Below are positions 28,227 to 37,316 of a stretch of 64,000 nt of DNA, one piece after another. A program made the translations under genes and the position numbers. Within the stretch, counting starts at the first letter, position 1, and each line of letters begins with the position of its first letter. The notes beneath the pieces are model-generated. The model saw only the letters and a list, made by a program, of their open reading frames with translations, ran no database searches and was not told the DNA's origin. Source of the stretch: Streptomyces cyanogenus (lineage in GTDB: Bacteria; Actinomycetota; Actinomycetes; Streptomycetales; Streptomycetaceae); NCBI RefSeq assembly GCF_017526105.1, contig NZ_CP071839.1:7230001-7294000 (forward strand), in the 5' to 3' direction.

Positions 28227-28683
28227 CAGGGACCGCACGACCCCGCCGGGGACCCGGGGACCCGGGGACCTCGGAGAGCCGTGGCCGCGCCCCGAAGACA
28301 CCCCGCGGGCCCGTCGCGCGCGGCATCCGCAGGAAGCGGACGCGGTCCGAGACCGGCCGCGGCTGCGCGTCCGGCCGCACGCCTCTCCGGCCGGGACCTT
28401 CGACCCGGGCACGGTGTCCGCAAGCAGACGACGAGGACCGTCGCCACGGCACGGCGGGAGGATGGGACGGGAAGGGCGCCACCCGCTTCTCGCGGATCCG
28501 GATTGCGCGGTGCACGGCAGTCGGCCGCTTCTCCGCGTGGTCGACGCGTCCTTCCCGCTGCTACCAGCACACCACGGGAACCGCCGCCGCACCAGGGCGG
28601 AGCCGCATCTTCCCCGGGGCGACGCGCAGCGGACCACCGTACGACGAGGGCGCGCGCCCTCGCCCGGGTCAGCTGGTCGTACA

Positions 28684-28909
28684 GGTTCGGCGTTCGTGTC
28701 CGACCAGCTCCCCGTGAACCCGAAGGCCACCGCGCCGGCGCCGACTGCGTGTAGCCGGCGTTCCACGGCTGCGTGATCTTCTGGCCGTTCGGGAAGGTCC
28801 AGCCGAGGGACCAGCGGTTCCGGACCGTCGAGCCGGTGTTGGTGAGCCGGACGTCCGCCTGGAAACCGTCCGACCACTGGTCGGTGCTCTTGTAGGTCAC
28901 CGTGCAGGC
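28684..28909 (-). pseudogene. Remnant of a CBM2 cellulose-binding module
   Basis: On the minus strand one frame reads ACTVTYKSTDQWSDGFQADV, then NTGSTVRNRWSLGWTFPNGQ and QPWNAGYTQS, a clear family 2 cellulose-binding module. About 20 residues of the module are then missing and the frame shifts; another frame continues AVAFGFTGSWSDTNAEP, the module's last strand. No signal peptide, linker or catalytic domain surrounds it. It is most likely the decayed 3' end of a secreted glycoside hydrolase gene next to the intact GH48 gene. The remaining 28227-28683 holds no gene I can support. Confidence 0.75.
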
Positions 28910-29019
28910 GCCGGACGGGGGCGCCTGGTGGGCGTCGTCGTCGACACGGGTCCAGCTCGGGGGAGGAGAGCATGAGAGCCGGGCGGTCCCCTGTGCGGGT
29001 GGGGGCCGCCCGGCCCGGT

Positions 29020-29044
29020 GGCCCCGTCGGCCTGTGACGGGGCC
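29020..29044 (-). terminator. Hairpin terminator of the GH48 gene
   Basis: 9-bp GC stem (29020-29028 with 29036-29044), 7-nt loop, 25 bp downstream of the GH48 stop. Confidence 0.65.
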
Positions 29045-29069
29045 GGGCACGCGGAGCGCCAGCGGGGAC

Positions 29070-31982
29070 TTATTCGAGCAGCTCCGCGTACGAGCCCATG
29101 GCCAGCGCGATGTCGGCCTGCGCCCAGAAGCGGTGGTAGGTGAAGACGGGCGCGGCACCGCCCCTGAGGTAGGCCTCGATCTTCGACCAGTTCGGGTCGC
29201 TCTTGTAGAAGGACCGGAGCGAGGTGAAGGTGGACGAGGAGTTGATCGCGTCGCCGTTCGGCATGGTGCCGGTCCAGCCGCTCGGCACGTAGACGCTGTC
29301 ACCGAACCGGCTGTAGTCGGTGCGGGTCTCGGGGACGGCGATGCCGAGGCCGTCCTGGTGGTTGTTCCACATGCCGTCCAGCAGCGCCTTCGCCGTGGAC
29401 TTGGCGGCGGCGTCGCCGGACCTGGCGGCGTAGTACGTCAGGGTCCTGGCGTAGGCGGCGGCCACGCCGACGTCGTCGGTGTAGTCGGCGACGGTGACGT
29501 GCAGTCCGCTGTTGGAGCCGGGACTCGACGGGTTCCAGGTGTCGGGCCGGCCCGACCACTGGAGGGTGGAGGGGATCCGGTAGGTGCCGTCCGGGTTGAT
29601 CGTGGTCTTGGACAGCGCCCACTTCACCCACTTGTCCAGGACCGCCTTGGCCTGGGCGTTCCCGGTCTGCTGGTAGTACTCGGCGACCCGCTCCACGGAC
29701 CAGGCCTGGAACCCGAACCACTGGTTGGACGGCGGGTCGTGGTAGACGGGCTGCCAGTCGTAGGCCATGCCGTAGAAGGTGGAGGTGCCGGCCGGCGGGG
29801 TGGCGTACCGGCCCTGCCAGCTGTTGGTCGCACCGCCCGCGATCGCACCCTCGGACGACTGCAGCCACTGGTAGAACTCCAGCTGCCGCTGAAGCGACTT
29901 GCCCCAGTCGGTCGCGCCGGTCGCCGACCTGGGCTTCAGATCGGCGTAGGAGCTGAGCGCGTACGCGGCGAGCGGGTTCTGGTACCCGCCGTGGACATGG
30001 CTGGAGCCGATCCGCCAGGCCCAGCCGGCGGATGTGTCGGTGGCCCCGCCCCAGGCGTAGTACCAGGACAGCAGGTAGTGCGAGGCGTCCTTGCCGGTGC
30101 CGGCCGGGCAGGCGGAGGCGCCCACACAGTTGCCGATCTTCTTGAAGTACTTGTCGTACATCGCATACCGCAGGTAGTCGCCCATCTTCGCGGCCTTGGC
30201 GACCGTCGCGGACACGTCCGCGCTCCTGCCCTGCGCCTTCGCCCACACGTCGGCCCAGTACGCGGCCTGCACCGCGCGGGCGTCCGCGTCCGGGGCGTCG
30301 GTGTACTTCCACTGCCTGGCGTACGAGCTGTCGCCGGTGAACAGGTCCAGGTAGCCGTTCCTGCCGCCGTACTTGAAGGCGTCGCAGGTCGGCTGCGGAA
30401 CGGTCTCCCACACCGACTCCTGCGGGCCGCGCTGGAAGGTGTTGATGTACGACGGTCCGGTGGCCGCCGGACCGGCCTCGCACCTGCCGGGCCCGTTGCC
30501 GTAGCCGTAGACGTTGTCCACGTCCTGGATCCAGTGCATCCCGTAGACGTCGTCCGTGCCGTAGGCCGACTTCAGTTCACCGGACACCGGATCGGAACCC
30601 ACCGACACCGACGTGTCCAGCCTGGCCGGATATTCGTTCGGCGTGTCCAGCTCGGGTGCGTACGTCGCCGGTTTGGAGGCGTTGTAGAAGGAGTTCGTCG
30701 GCTGGTCGGCGTGCGTGGGGATCATGTACTTCTCCATGAGCTCCCAGGCGCCGTTGAACTTCGACCAGTCGCCGGTGACCTTGCCGTACATCGCCTGCAG
30801 CCAGAGAAGGTAGCTGTAGGCCTCGGACGTGGTCTCGTGGCCCTGGTCCGGAGCCTCCACGATCAGCGTCTCCACCGAGTGGTACGGGCCCTTGGGGGAG
30901 AGGTAGCCGTTCGCCGGATTGGTGATCTTCCCGTACAGGTCCAGGAACCGGGCGTCGTACGCCTTCGACGCGGGCAGCTCGGTGACGGTGACCGTCGCCC
31001 TGGTGTGGCCGGTTGCCGACGCGGTGAAGGTCGCGCTGCCGGTGCCGGAGGAGTCCGCCGTGATGGTCACCGTCTGCGCGGTGTTCCAGTCCGACGGGGT
31101 GAAGGTCAGCGAGGAACCAGCCGTCACGGAAAGGCCGGTGTTGCCGTCCGTACGGGCCGTGCTCACCGTCACGTTCGCGCTCGGCCGCGTCGACAGCTTC
31201 ACCGAGAACGTGCCCGACCGCCCCTGCTGCACGCCCAGTTGGCTCGGCGAGGCGACCACCGCGGGCCCGGAGGCCACGGTGATGCCGACCGGGGTGGAAG
31301 CGGCGGACGCGCCGAGGCTGTCGTAGGCCTTCGCCACCAACGAGTGACTGCCCACGGTCAAACTGGAGACCGAGAGCGAGTACGGAGCGCTGGTGTCCGT
31401 GCCCAGCAGCGTGGTGTCGTCGTAGAACTCGACCTTGCCGATGGTCGCGTCGTCGGCCGCCGCCGCGGTCGCCGCCAGCGGCACCGCGGTCCCCTGCGTG
31501 TAGACGGCGCCCGCGCTCGGGCTGGTCAGCACCGTCACCGGCGGCTGGTGGGCGCCGGCGCAGGTCGTGCCGTTGACGGTGAAGGCGGTGGGGGCGGTGT
31601 TGGTGCCGCTGTAGGTGAACTGGGCACCGGTGGAGACGGCGGCGCCCGCCGCGATGGTGCCGTTGTACGAGGCGTTCTTCACGGTGACCGTCCGGCCGGA
31701 CTGGGACCAGGTCCCGTTCCAGCCGTTGGACAGCTTCTGGTCGCCCGCGTAGGCGTACGACAGTGTCCAGCCGTCGATGGTGTCGGTGCCGCGGTTGGTG
31801 ATCGTGAGGTCGGCGGTGAAGCCCGCACCCCAGTCGTCGGTCCTGTAGTCGACACTGCACTGCACCGACGCCGCGTGTGCGGCCGGCGTGCCGGTGGCGA
31901 GCATCGACAAGGGCAGTGCGAACGCGGCGGCCACCGCCGTCCACAGTCTGCGCACGGTTCTGCGCTTGCGTCCGGGATCCAT
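29070..31982 (-). CDS. Secreted GH48 cellulase (reducing-end cellobiohydrolase) with N-terminal CBM2
   Basis: 970 residues. Twin-Arg-like signal region ([18 protein letters not shown]... ending AAHA, about 1-37). CBM2 (about 38-140; [38 protein letters not shown]). Two Ig-like or fibronectin-like linkers follow (about 147-235, [16 protein letters not shown]; about 238-335). The GH48 catalytic domain runs from about 340 to the end, with the acid Glu in [19 protein letters not shown] and [18 protein letters not shown]48 enzymes are processive exocellulases acting from the reducing end and pair with GH6 enzymes, one of which is divergently encoded. A perfect CebR-type operator lies 56 bp upstream of the start. 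Confidence 0.95.
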   Translation of the reverse strand: MDPGRKRRTVRRLWTAVAAAFALPLSMLATGTPAAHAASVQCSVDYRTDDWGAGFTADLTITNRGTDTIDGWTLSYAYAGDQKLSNGWNGTWSQSGRTVTVKNASYNGTIAAGAAVSTGAQFTYSGTNTAPTAFTVNGTTCAGAHQPPVTVLTSPSAGAVYTQGTAVPLAATAAAADDATIGKVEFYDDTTLLGTDTSAPYSLSVSSLTVGSHSLVAKAYDSLGASAASTPVGITVASGPAVVASPSQLGVQQGRSGTFSVKLSTRPSANVTVSTARTDGNTGLSVTAGSSLTFTPSDWNTAQTVTITADSSGTGSATFTASATGHTRATVTVTELPASKAYDARFLDLYGKITNPANGYLSPKGPYHSVETLIVEAPDQGHETTSEAYSYLLWLQAMYGKVTGDWSKFNGAWELMEKYMIPTHADQPTNSFYNASKPATYAPELDTPNEYPARLDTSVSVGSDPVSGELKSAYGTDDVYGMHWIQDVDNVYGYGNGPGRCEAGPAATGPSYINTFQRGPQESVWETVPQPTCDAFKYGGRNGYLDLFTGDSSYARQWKYTDAPDADARAVQAAYWADVWAKAQGRSADVSATVAKAAKMGDYLRYAMYDKYFKKIGNCVGASACPAGTGKDASHYLLSWYYAWGGATDTSAGWAWRIGSSHVHGGYQNPLAAYALSSYADLKPRSATGATDWGKSLQRQLEFYQWLQSSEGAIAGGATNSWQGRYATPPAGTSTFYGMAYDWQPVYHDPPSNQWFGFQAWSVERVAEYYQQTGNAQAKAVLDKWVKWALSKTTINPDGTYRIPSTLQWSGRPDTWNPSSPGSNSGLHVTVADYTDDVGVAAAYARTLTYYAARSGDAAAKSTAKALLDGMWNNHQDGLGIAVPETRTDYSRFGDSVYVPSGWTGTMPNGDAINSSSTFTSLRSFYKSDPNWSKIEAYLRGGAAPVFTYHRFWAQADIALAMGSYAELLE

Positions 31983-32037
31983 GTGCCGGTTCCTCCTTGC
32001 GGGCGTGCGGCTCGGGAGAAGACAAGGCTTGAACCAG

Positions 32038-32051
32038 TGGGAGCGCTCCCA
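32038..32051. promoter_or_regulatory. CebR-type operator of the GH48 gene
   Basis: Perfect palindrome TGGGAGCGCTCCCA, the known binding site of the LacI-family cellobiose/cellotriose-responsive repressor CebR in Streptomyces. It lies 56 bp upstream of the GH48 start. cebR itself is not in the window. Confidence 0.92.
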
Positions 32052-32181
32052 TAGTGGGGACGGGGCCGGGAGCGGTCAAGGTGCTTGAAGAGTCGAAAAA
32101 CTTCGACAGGTCCGGTCGAGGAAAAGTCAGGCAACTCCCCTGGGCTTTGCGGCCACTTGGCGCTACCTTCCTTCGCACCAG

Positions 32182-32195
32182 TGGGAGCGGTTCCA
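32182..32195. promoter_or_regulatory. Imperfect CebR-type operator upstream of the GH5 relic and GH6 gene
   Basis: TGGGAGCGGTTCCA differs from the CebR consensus at two positions. It lies 49 bp upstream of the ATG of the decayed GH5 gene. No other such box lies before the GH6 start, so this site probably still governs GH6 transcription. Confidence 0.8.
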
Positions 32196-32243
32196 TTCAG
32201 TCGACGCGTCCGCCACGGCGCGCCACACTGCAAGGAGTCGCTC

Positions 32244-32750
32244 ATGCGACACCCCACGCGTTCAGTACCTTTGGCCGCCGGCGGCGCGTTCGCGCTCGAT
32301 CTCGTACGAGGTCGCCGGCATGCAGGATCTCGTGGACGGTATCCGGGCCACCGGCGCCAAGAACGTCATCATGGCCGGCGGGCCGGCGTATTCCAACGAC
32401 GTCGGCCAGTGGGCCGCCTACAGGCCCACGGACCCGGCCGGCAATCTGGCCGCCGCCTACCACGTCTGCAACTTCAACACCTGCTCCAGCGAGAGCTGCC
32501 GGAACTCCACCCTCGCCCCGGTCGCCGCCCAGTCCCCCTGATCGCCGGGGAGACCGGCGAGAACACCTGCTCCCACCGGTTCGTCGACCAGGTCATGGAG
32601 TGGTTCGACGACCGCGAACTGTCCTACCTGGGCTGGACCTGGAACACCTGGGACTGCTCCTCCGGACCGTCCCTCATCTCCGCCTACGACGGCACACCCA
32701 CCGCGTAGGGCATCGGGCTGCGCGACCACCTGCGCGCCCTCACCCCGTAG
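32244..32750 (+). pseudogene. Decayed GH5 cellulase gene
   Basis: The ATG at 32244 opens a signal-peptide-like start (MRHPTRSVPLAAGGAFAL). Near 32300 a different frame takes over with ISYEVAGMQDLVDGIRATG, GAKNVIMAGGPAYSND and YHVCNFNTCSSESCRNST, the second half of a GH5 endoglucanase; the N-terminal barrel with the first catalytic Glu is missing. Near 32535 the frame shifts back (VPLIAGETGENTCSHRFVD, SYLGWTWNTWDCSSGPSLIS). TAG at 32706 replaces a probable Tyr codon, and the conserved end GIGLRDHLRALTP runs on to TAG 32750. So: a large deletion, a frameshift and a nonsense mutation. Confidence 0.85.
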
Positions 32751-32781
32751 ATCCCACGGAACTTCGAAGGAACCCGCACTC

Positions 32782-34536
32782 ATGAGTCGTACCAAGACAA
32801 CATTCCTGGTCGCCCTGGGGCTTCTCGCCGGAGCCTCCGGAACGGCGTTCGCGGCCCTGCCCGGCAGCCCGGTCGCCGCCGTCGTGCCATGTGCCGTCGA
32901 CTACAAGATCCAGAGCCAGTGGGACACCGGCTTCACCGCCGCCGTGACCATCACCAACAACGGTGCGGCCAAGTCGAGCTGGTCGCTGAAGTGGTCGTAC
33001 GGCGGCACCCAGAGGGTCACGAGCGGCTGGAACGCGAGGATCAGCCAGAGCGGCACCGCGGTCACCGTGTCCAACGAGGCCTACAACGGCGTGCTCGCGA
33101 CCGGTGGCACGGTCGGCTTCGGCTTCAACGGCACGTTCAGCGGCAGCAACCCGGTCCCCGCCGCCTTCACGCTCGACGGCGTCACCTGCAACGTGGCCGA
33201 TGGCAGCGGCGGCAGCGGCGGCGGCACGGGCGGAGACACCGGGGGCGGTACGGGCGGTGGGGGCGGCGGTGGCGACACCGGCAGCCGCGCCGACAACCCC
33301 TACGCCGGAGCCAAGGGTTATGTGAACCCGGAGTGGTCGGCCAAGGCCGCCGCCGAACCGGGCGGCAGCCGCATCTCCAACCAGCCCACCGCCGTGTGGC
33401 TCGACCGGATCGCCGCCATCAGCGGCGTGAACGGCGGGATGGGCCTGCGCGCCCACCTGGACGAGGCACTGAAGCAGAAGGGATCGGGCGATCTCGTCGT
33501 CCAGCTGGTCGTCTACGACCTTCCCGGCCGCGACTGCTCCGCCCTCGCCTCCAACGGCGAACTGGGACCGAACGACATCGACAAGTACAGGACCCAGTAC
33601 ATCGACCCGATCGCGTCGATCCTCTCCGATGCCAAGTACGCGGGCCTGCGCATCGCCACCGTCATCGAACCCGACTCCCTGCCCAACCTGGTCACCAACG
33701 CGGGCGGCACGGCAGGCAGCACCGACGCCTGCGTGACCATGAAGGCCAACGGCAACTACGAAAAGGGGGTGAGCTACGCCCTCGACAAGCTGGGTGCCAT
33801 CCCGAACGTCTACAACTACATCGACGCCGGTCACCACGCCTGGCTCGGCTGGGACTCCAACCTCGGGCCCACCGTCCAGGAGTTCTACAAGGTCGCCACC
33901 ACCAACGGCGCGAGCGTGGACGACGTGACGGGCTTCATCGTCAACACCGCCAACTACGGTGCCACCAAGGAGCCGTACTTCAAGGTCACCGACAGCGTCG
34001 ACGGCCAGACCGTGCGCCAGTCGAAGTGGGTCGACTGGAACCAGTACGTGGACGAGCAGTCCTTCGCCCAGGCACTGCGTGACAAGCTTGTGGCGGCCGG
34101 CTTCAACAGCAACCTCGGCATGCTGATCGACACCTCCCGTAACGGTTGGGGAGGCTCCGACCGGCCCACCCGGTCCGGCCCGCCGACCTCCGTCGACGAC
34201 TACGTCAACGGCAGTCGCGTCGACCGGCGCATCCACGCCGGCAACTGGTGCAACCAGAGCGGTGCCGGCCTCGGCGAACGGCCGACCGCCGCCCCGGCGG
34301 CCGGGATCGACGCCTACGTGTGGATCAAGCCCCCGGGGGAGTCGGACGGAGCCAGCTCCGCCATCCCCAACGACGAGGGCAAGGGCTTCGACCGGATGTG
34401 CGACCCGACGTACACCGGCAACGCCCGCAACGGCAACAACCTCTCCGGCGCCCTGCCGAACGCGCCGCTGTCCGGTCACTGGTTCTCCGCCCAGTTCCGG
34501 CAGCTGATGCAGAACGCCTACCCGCCGCTGCCGTAG
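32782..34536 (+). CDS. Secreted GH6 cellulase with N-terminal CBM2
   Basis: 584 residues. Signal peptide (MSRTKTTFLVALGLLAGASG..., cleaved near residue 24-33), CBM2 (about 36-137; CAVDYKIQSQWDTGFTAAVT, GFGFNGTFSGSNPVPAAF), a Gly-rich linker (about 140-172), then the GH6 barrel with catalytic Asp in VVYDLPGRDCSAL, IATVIEPDSLPNLV, YNYIDAGHHAWLGW and YVWIKPPGESDG. GH6 cellobiohydrolases act from the non-reducing end, opposite to GH48. GAAGGAA precedes the ATG, which is 31 bp after the GH5 relic, so transcription probably starts at the CebR-controlled promoter of the relic. Confidence 0.95.
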   Translation: MSRTKTTFLVALGLLAGASGTAFAALPGSPVAAVVPCAVDYKIQSQWDTGFTAAVTITNNGAAKSSWSLKWSYGGTQRVTSGWNARISQSGTAVTVSNEAYNGVLATGGTVGFGFNGTFSGSNPVPAAFTLDGVTCNVADGSGGSGGGTGGDTGGGTGGGGGGGDTGSRADNPYAGAKGYVNPEWSAKAAAEPGGSRISNQPTAVWLDRIAAISGVNGGMGLRAHLDEALKQKGSGDLVVQLVVYDLPGRDCSALASNGELGPNDIDKYRTQYIDPIASILSDAKYAGLRIATVIEPDSLPNLVTNAGGTAGSTDACVTMKANGNYEKGVSYALDKLGAIPNVYNYIDAGHHAWLGWDSNLGPTVQEFYKVATTNGASVDDVTGFIVNTANYGATKEPYFKVTDSVDGQTVRQSKWVDWNQYVDEQSFAQALRDKLVAAGFNSNLGMLIDTSRNGWGGSDRPTRSGPPTSVDDYVNGSRVDRRIHAGNWCNQSGAGLGERPTAAPAAGIDAYVWIKPPGESDGASSAIPNDEGKGFDRMCDPTYTGNARNGNNLSGALPNAPLSGHWFSAQFRQLMQNAYPPLP

Positions 34537-34549
34537 CAGGGTGAACCTC

Positions 34550-34584
34550 CGCCGGGGCCGGACCGCACCGGTCGGGCCCCGGCG
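34550..34584 (+). terminator. Terminator after the GH6 gene
   Basis: Long hairpin: outer arms 34550-34559 and 34575-34584 (10 bp), inner arms 34561-34565 and 34569-34573, 13 bp after the stop. Confidence 0.8.
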
Positions 34585-34727
34585 ACGGACGCCGGCGGCC
34601 AGCAGGTCGGCTGCGTCCTGCCGTCCTTGCCGTGGCGCCGCCCGCTTTTGCCGTATCGGCAACACCGCTGGCCTCGGTCCGGTGTGCCGTCGCACCCTGA
34701 CGGCACCCGGAAGAGAGGCTGACCACC

Positions 34728-35621
34728 ATGGCGCACGACCACCAGGACACCGAGCACGGGCACCGGCACGGGCACGGCACGGACATCGACTGGAACGAGT
34801 TGGGTCCCCTGCTGGAGTCGCAGGCGGAGCTGTTCACGCCCGTGTACGAGCGGGTCATGGCATGGCTCGGTCGGGAAGTGACCGAGCCGGGGCTGATCGT
34901 GGACGCGGGCAGCGGTCCCGGTGTGGTCTCCTGCCTGTTCGCCGAGGCGTTCCCCGGGGCCCGGATCGTCGCCGTCGACGCCGCAGCGCCGCTGCTGGAA
35001 CGCGCCCGAGCCCGGGCCGCCCGCCAGGGCTTCGCCGACCGCTTCGACACCTTGGCCGGTGAACTGCCCGGCGTGCTGCACGAGTTGGACTATCCTGCGG
35101 ACCTGTTGTGGGCCAGTCGCAGCCTGCACCACCTCGGCGACCAGCGGGCCGCGCTCGCCGCGTTCGCCGAACGGCTCGCCCCGGGCGGCACCCTCGCCCT
35201 CCTGGAGGGCGGCCTGCCCTCCCGCTTCCTGCCCCGCGACATCGGCATCGGCCGCCCCGGACTGCAGGCGCGGCTGGACGCGCTGGAAGAGGACTGGTTC
35301 GCGCGGATGCGCGCCGACCTGCCCGGCTCCGTCGCCGAGACCGAGGACTGGCCCGCCCTGCTGGCCGCCGCCGGCCTCCGGCACGCCCGCACCCGCACCT
35401 TCCTCCTCGACCTGCCCGCCCCCACCCCCGACCGGGCCCGCGCCTACGTCGCCGCACATCTGTCCCGGCTGCGCGACGGCATCGGTGACGCGCTGGACGC
35501 CGAGGACCGCGCCACCCTCGACCGGCTGCTCGACCCGTCCGACCCGGCGAGCGTGCACGTACGGCCCGACGTGTTCGTGCTGGGCGCGTACACCGTGCAC
35601 ACGGCGGTCCGCCGGGGGTGA
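34728..35621 (+). CDS. Class I SAM-dependent methyltransferase with His-rich N-terminus
   Basis: 297 residues. The first 20 residues are His/Asp-rich (HDHQDTEHGHRHGHGTD). Then SAM motif I LIVDAGSGPGVVSCLFAEAF (about 57-76), acidic IVAVDAAAPLLERA, and LLWASRSLHHLGDQRAALAA plus APGGTLALLEGGLPSR: a Methyltransf_12-like domain. The C-terminal half is a helical cap. GAGAGG precedes the ATG. The His-rich N-terminus could bind a metal; that is speculative. The substrate is unknown. Confidence 0.83.
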   Translation: MAHDHQDTEHGHRHGHGTDIDWNELGPLLESQAELFTPVYERVMAWLGREVTEPGLIVDAGSGPGVVSCLFAEAFPGARIVAVDAAAPLLERARARAARQGFADRFDTLAGELPGVLHELDYPADLLWASRSLHHLGDQRAALAAFAERLAPGGTLALLEGGLPSRFLPRDIGIGRPGLQARLDALEEDWFARMRADLPGSVAETEDWPALLAAAGLRHARTRTFLLDLPAPTPDRARAYVAAHLSRLRDGIGDALDAEDRATLDRLLDPSDPASVHVRPDVFVLGAYTVHTAVRRG

Positions 35622-35630
35622 CCCGGACGC

Positions 35631-35661
35631 TTGACTTCGAGCGCTCTCCAAGTGATCTACT
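35631..35661 (+). promoter_or_regulatory. MerR-type promoter of the SDR gene
   Basis: TTGACT (35631-35636) and TCTACT (35656-35661) are separated by 19 bp that contain the palindrome GAGCGCTC. The long 19-bp spacer is the hallmark of promoters activated by MerR-family regulators, which often control SDR genes in actinobacteria. No merR gene is adjacent. Confidence 0.55.
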
Positions 35662-35693
35662 CCCGGCGTTCACCGACGTACAGGGGGCCAGGC

Positions 35694-36401
35694 ATGACCA
35701 CGAACGACACTCCGGTCGCGCTCATCACCGGCGGAGGCACCGGTATCGGCGCGGCCGTCGCACGGCAGCTGCTGGACGCCGGGTGGCGGGTCACCGTCAC
35801 CGGGCGCACGGAGCGGCGGCTGCGGGATTTCGCCGACGGGCTCGGGAATCCGGAGGAGCTGCAGACGATCGCCGGTGACGCGGCGTCCTTCGAGGACGTG
35901 CAGAGCGCGGTCGACCGCACGCTCAAGGCGTACGGCCGGCTGGACACCGTCGTCGCCAACGCGGGCTTCGCCACGCACGACACCGTGGCGGACGGCGATC
36001 CGGCGGGCTGGACCGAGATGGTCCTCACCAACGTCCTCGGCCCCGCCCTCCTCATCCGCGCCTCCGTCGACGCGCTGAAGGAGACCGGCGGCCGGATCGT
36101 CCTCATCGGCAGTGTCGCCGGGTTCGTGCACGGCCCCGGCAACCTCTACGGCGCCACCAAGTGGGCGGTCACCGGCCTCGCCGAGAACACCCGGCGACAG
36201 GTGACGGACTTCGGGATCGGTGTCACGCTGGTCGCCCCCGGCCGGGTGGAGACCCCGTTCTGGGACGCCTACGGCAGCCTGCCCCCCGGGCACCTCCTGA
36301 CCGCCGGCCAGATCGCCGACTCGGTCGTCTGGGCGATCCGGCAGCCGGCCGGGGTCGACGTCAACACGGTCGTCGTCCGTCCGCTGGGTCAGCCCAACTG
36401 A
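35694..36401 (+). CDS. Short-chain dehydrogenase/reductase
   Basis: 235 residues from ATG 35694. NAD(P)-binding ALITGGGTGIGAAVARQLL (T-G-x3-G-x-G), TVTGRTERRL suggests NADP preference, VVANAGFA (N-A-G), catalytic Ser in IVLIGSVAGFV, Y-x-x-x-K in GNLYGATKWAVTGL, then VTLVAPGRVETPFW. A classical SDR of usual length; substrate unknown. It begins 33 bp after a MerR-type promoter. Confidence 0.92.
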   Translation: MTTNDTPVALITGGGTGIGAAVARQLLDAGWRVTVTGRTERRLRDFADGLGNPEELQTIAGDAASFEDVQSAVDRTLKAYGRLDTVVANAGFATHDTVADGDPAGWTEMVLTNVLGPALLIRASVDALKETGGRIVLIGSVAGFVHGPGNLYGATKWAVTGLAENTRRQVTDFGIGVTLVAPGRVETPFWDAYGSLPPGHLLTAGQIADSVVWAIRQPAGVDVNTVVVRPLGQPN

Positions 36402-36414
36402 CGGCGGTGGAACC

Positions 36415-37110
36415 TCAGTTGTTCGCGATGAACTGCTTGGCCAGCTTGTCGCCGAGGGAGACCGCGGCGCTGTGGCTCTCGATGGGGGAGACCTGGGAGT
36501 TCTTGAACAGGATGTAGGTCACGCCCGATTCGGCGCCGCCGGTCGCCGGATCGGGGTCGATGCCGAGCGCCTTGGCGGTGGCGTACGACGCCTCGCCGAT
36601 GATCTTCGAGGGGCCGGTGTCGCCGACGACGGCGTACTCGACCTTGTTGTTGTAGATCACGGCGACCACGCCGCCGCCCTTGATGCCGGCGCTGGAGTAG
36701 TTCCAGATGCTGCTGGTGCTGGGCACGACGACGTACGGCAGGGTCTCCGCCTTCAGCGGCTTGCCGTCGGACTGGTGGAAGGCGGTGTCGTCCAGGTACC
36801 AGGGGTCGCGGTCCTCGTTGCAGTTCGCGGTGCGCTGGCCGTCGCAGTCGATGTCCATGTCGGCCTTCCAGAACACCGCGCCGTTCTTGCCGCACACGGG
36901 GACCGTGGCCGATGTCTCGTCGTCGGTCTTGTACTTGCCGTTGGAGACCTGCGAACAGGATGTCACCTTGGCGAGCAGGTCGGCGGCGCTGACCGTGCCC
37001 TCCTGTGCGGACTTGGGGGAGGCGGCGGCGGAGGCGTGCGCGGGGAGGAGTCCGGCGGCGAGCAGGGCGGTGCCGGAGGCCGCGGCGAGGGTCAGTGTTC
37101 GGAGGCGCAC
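36415..37110 (-). CDS. Secreted GH75 chitosanase
   Basis: 231 residues from GTG 37110 (AGAAGGG upstream). Signal peptide RLRTLTLAAASGTALLAAGL... ending around AHASAAA (about 1-30). The catalytic region contains VFWKADMDIDCDGQRTANC (the D-x-D-C-D-G motif of GH75) and DPWYLDDTAF, then SIWNYSSAGIKGGGVVAVIY and YAVVGDTGPSKIIGEASYAT. GH75 enzymes are endo-chitosanases cleaving beta-1,4-glucosamine chains. A CsnR-type operator lies just before the start. The gene is convergent to the SDR gene. Confidence 0.88.
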   Translation of the reverse strand: MRLRTLTLAAASGTALLAAGLLPAHASAAASPKSAQEGTVSAADLLAKVTSCSQVSNGKYKTDDETSATVPVCGKNGAVFWKADMDIDCDGQRTANCNEDRDPWYLDDTAFHQSDGKPLKAETLPYVVVPSTSSIWNYSSAGIKGGGVVAVIYNNKVEYAVVGDTGPSKIIGEASYATAKALGIDPDPATGGAESGVTYILFKNSQVSPIESHSAAVSLGDKLAKQFIANN

Positions 37111-37124
37111 GGGAAGCCCTTCTG

Positions 37125-37141
37125 TTAGGAAAGTTTCCTTA
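37125..37141. promoter_or_regulatory. CsnR-type operator of the chitosanase gene
   Basis: TTAGGAAAGTTTCCTTA, an almost perfect palindrome around AGGAAA-G-TTTCCT, 14 bp upstream of the chitosanase GTG. Streptomyces chitosanase genes are repressed by the ROK-family regulator CsnR through such sites. csnR is not in the window. Confidence 0.75.
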
Positions 37142-37316
37142 CTGGCTGGCACCCACCGTGGCCCTCTCGGCATGCCCTCGTCAACCCTCGGCTTGCGAAC
37201 GGCCGAAACGTGTGCGTATTGCGGTGACTTACCGGGGCGTAGAGACTGGACAAGCCGGATATTTCCCTCTTGGTCCGGCACTGTCGGCGGTCCCGTACCT
37301 CCGGAGGTGAGGGCTC

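Noticed and set aside
28902-32054. 1050-codon open frame on the plus strand
   Set aside because: Antisense to the GH48 gene; the real gene has signal peptide, CBM2 and catalytic motifs.
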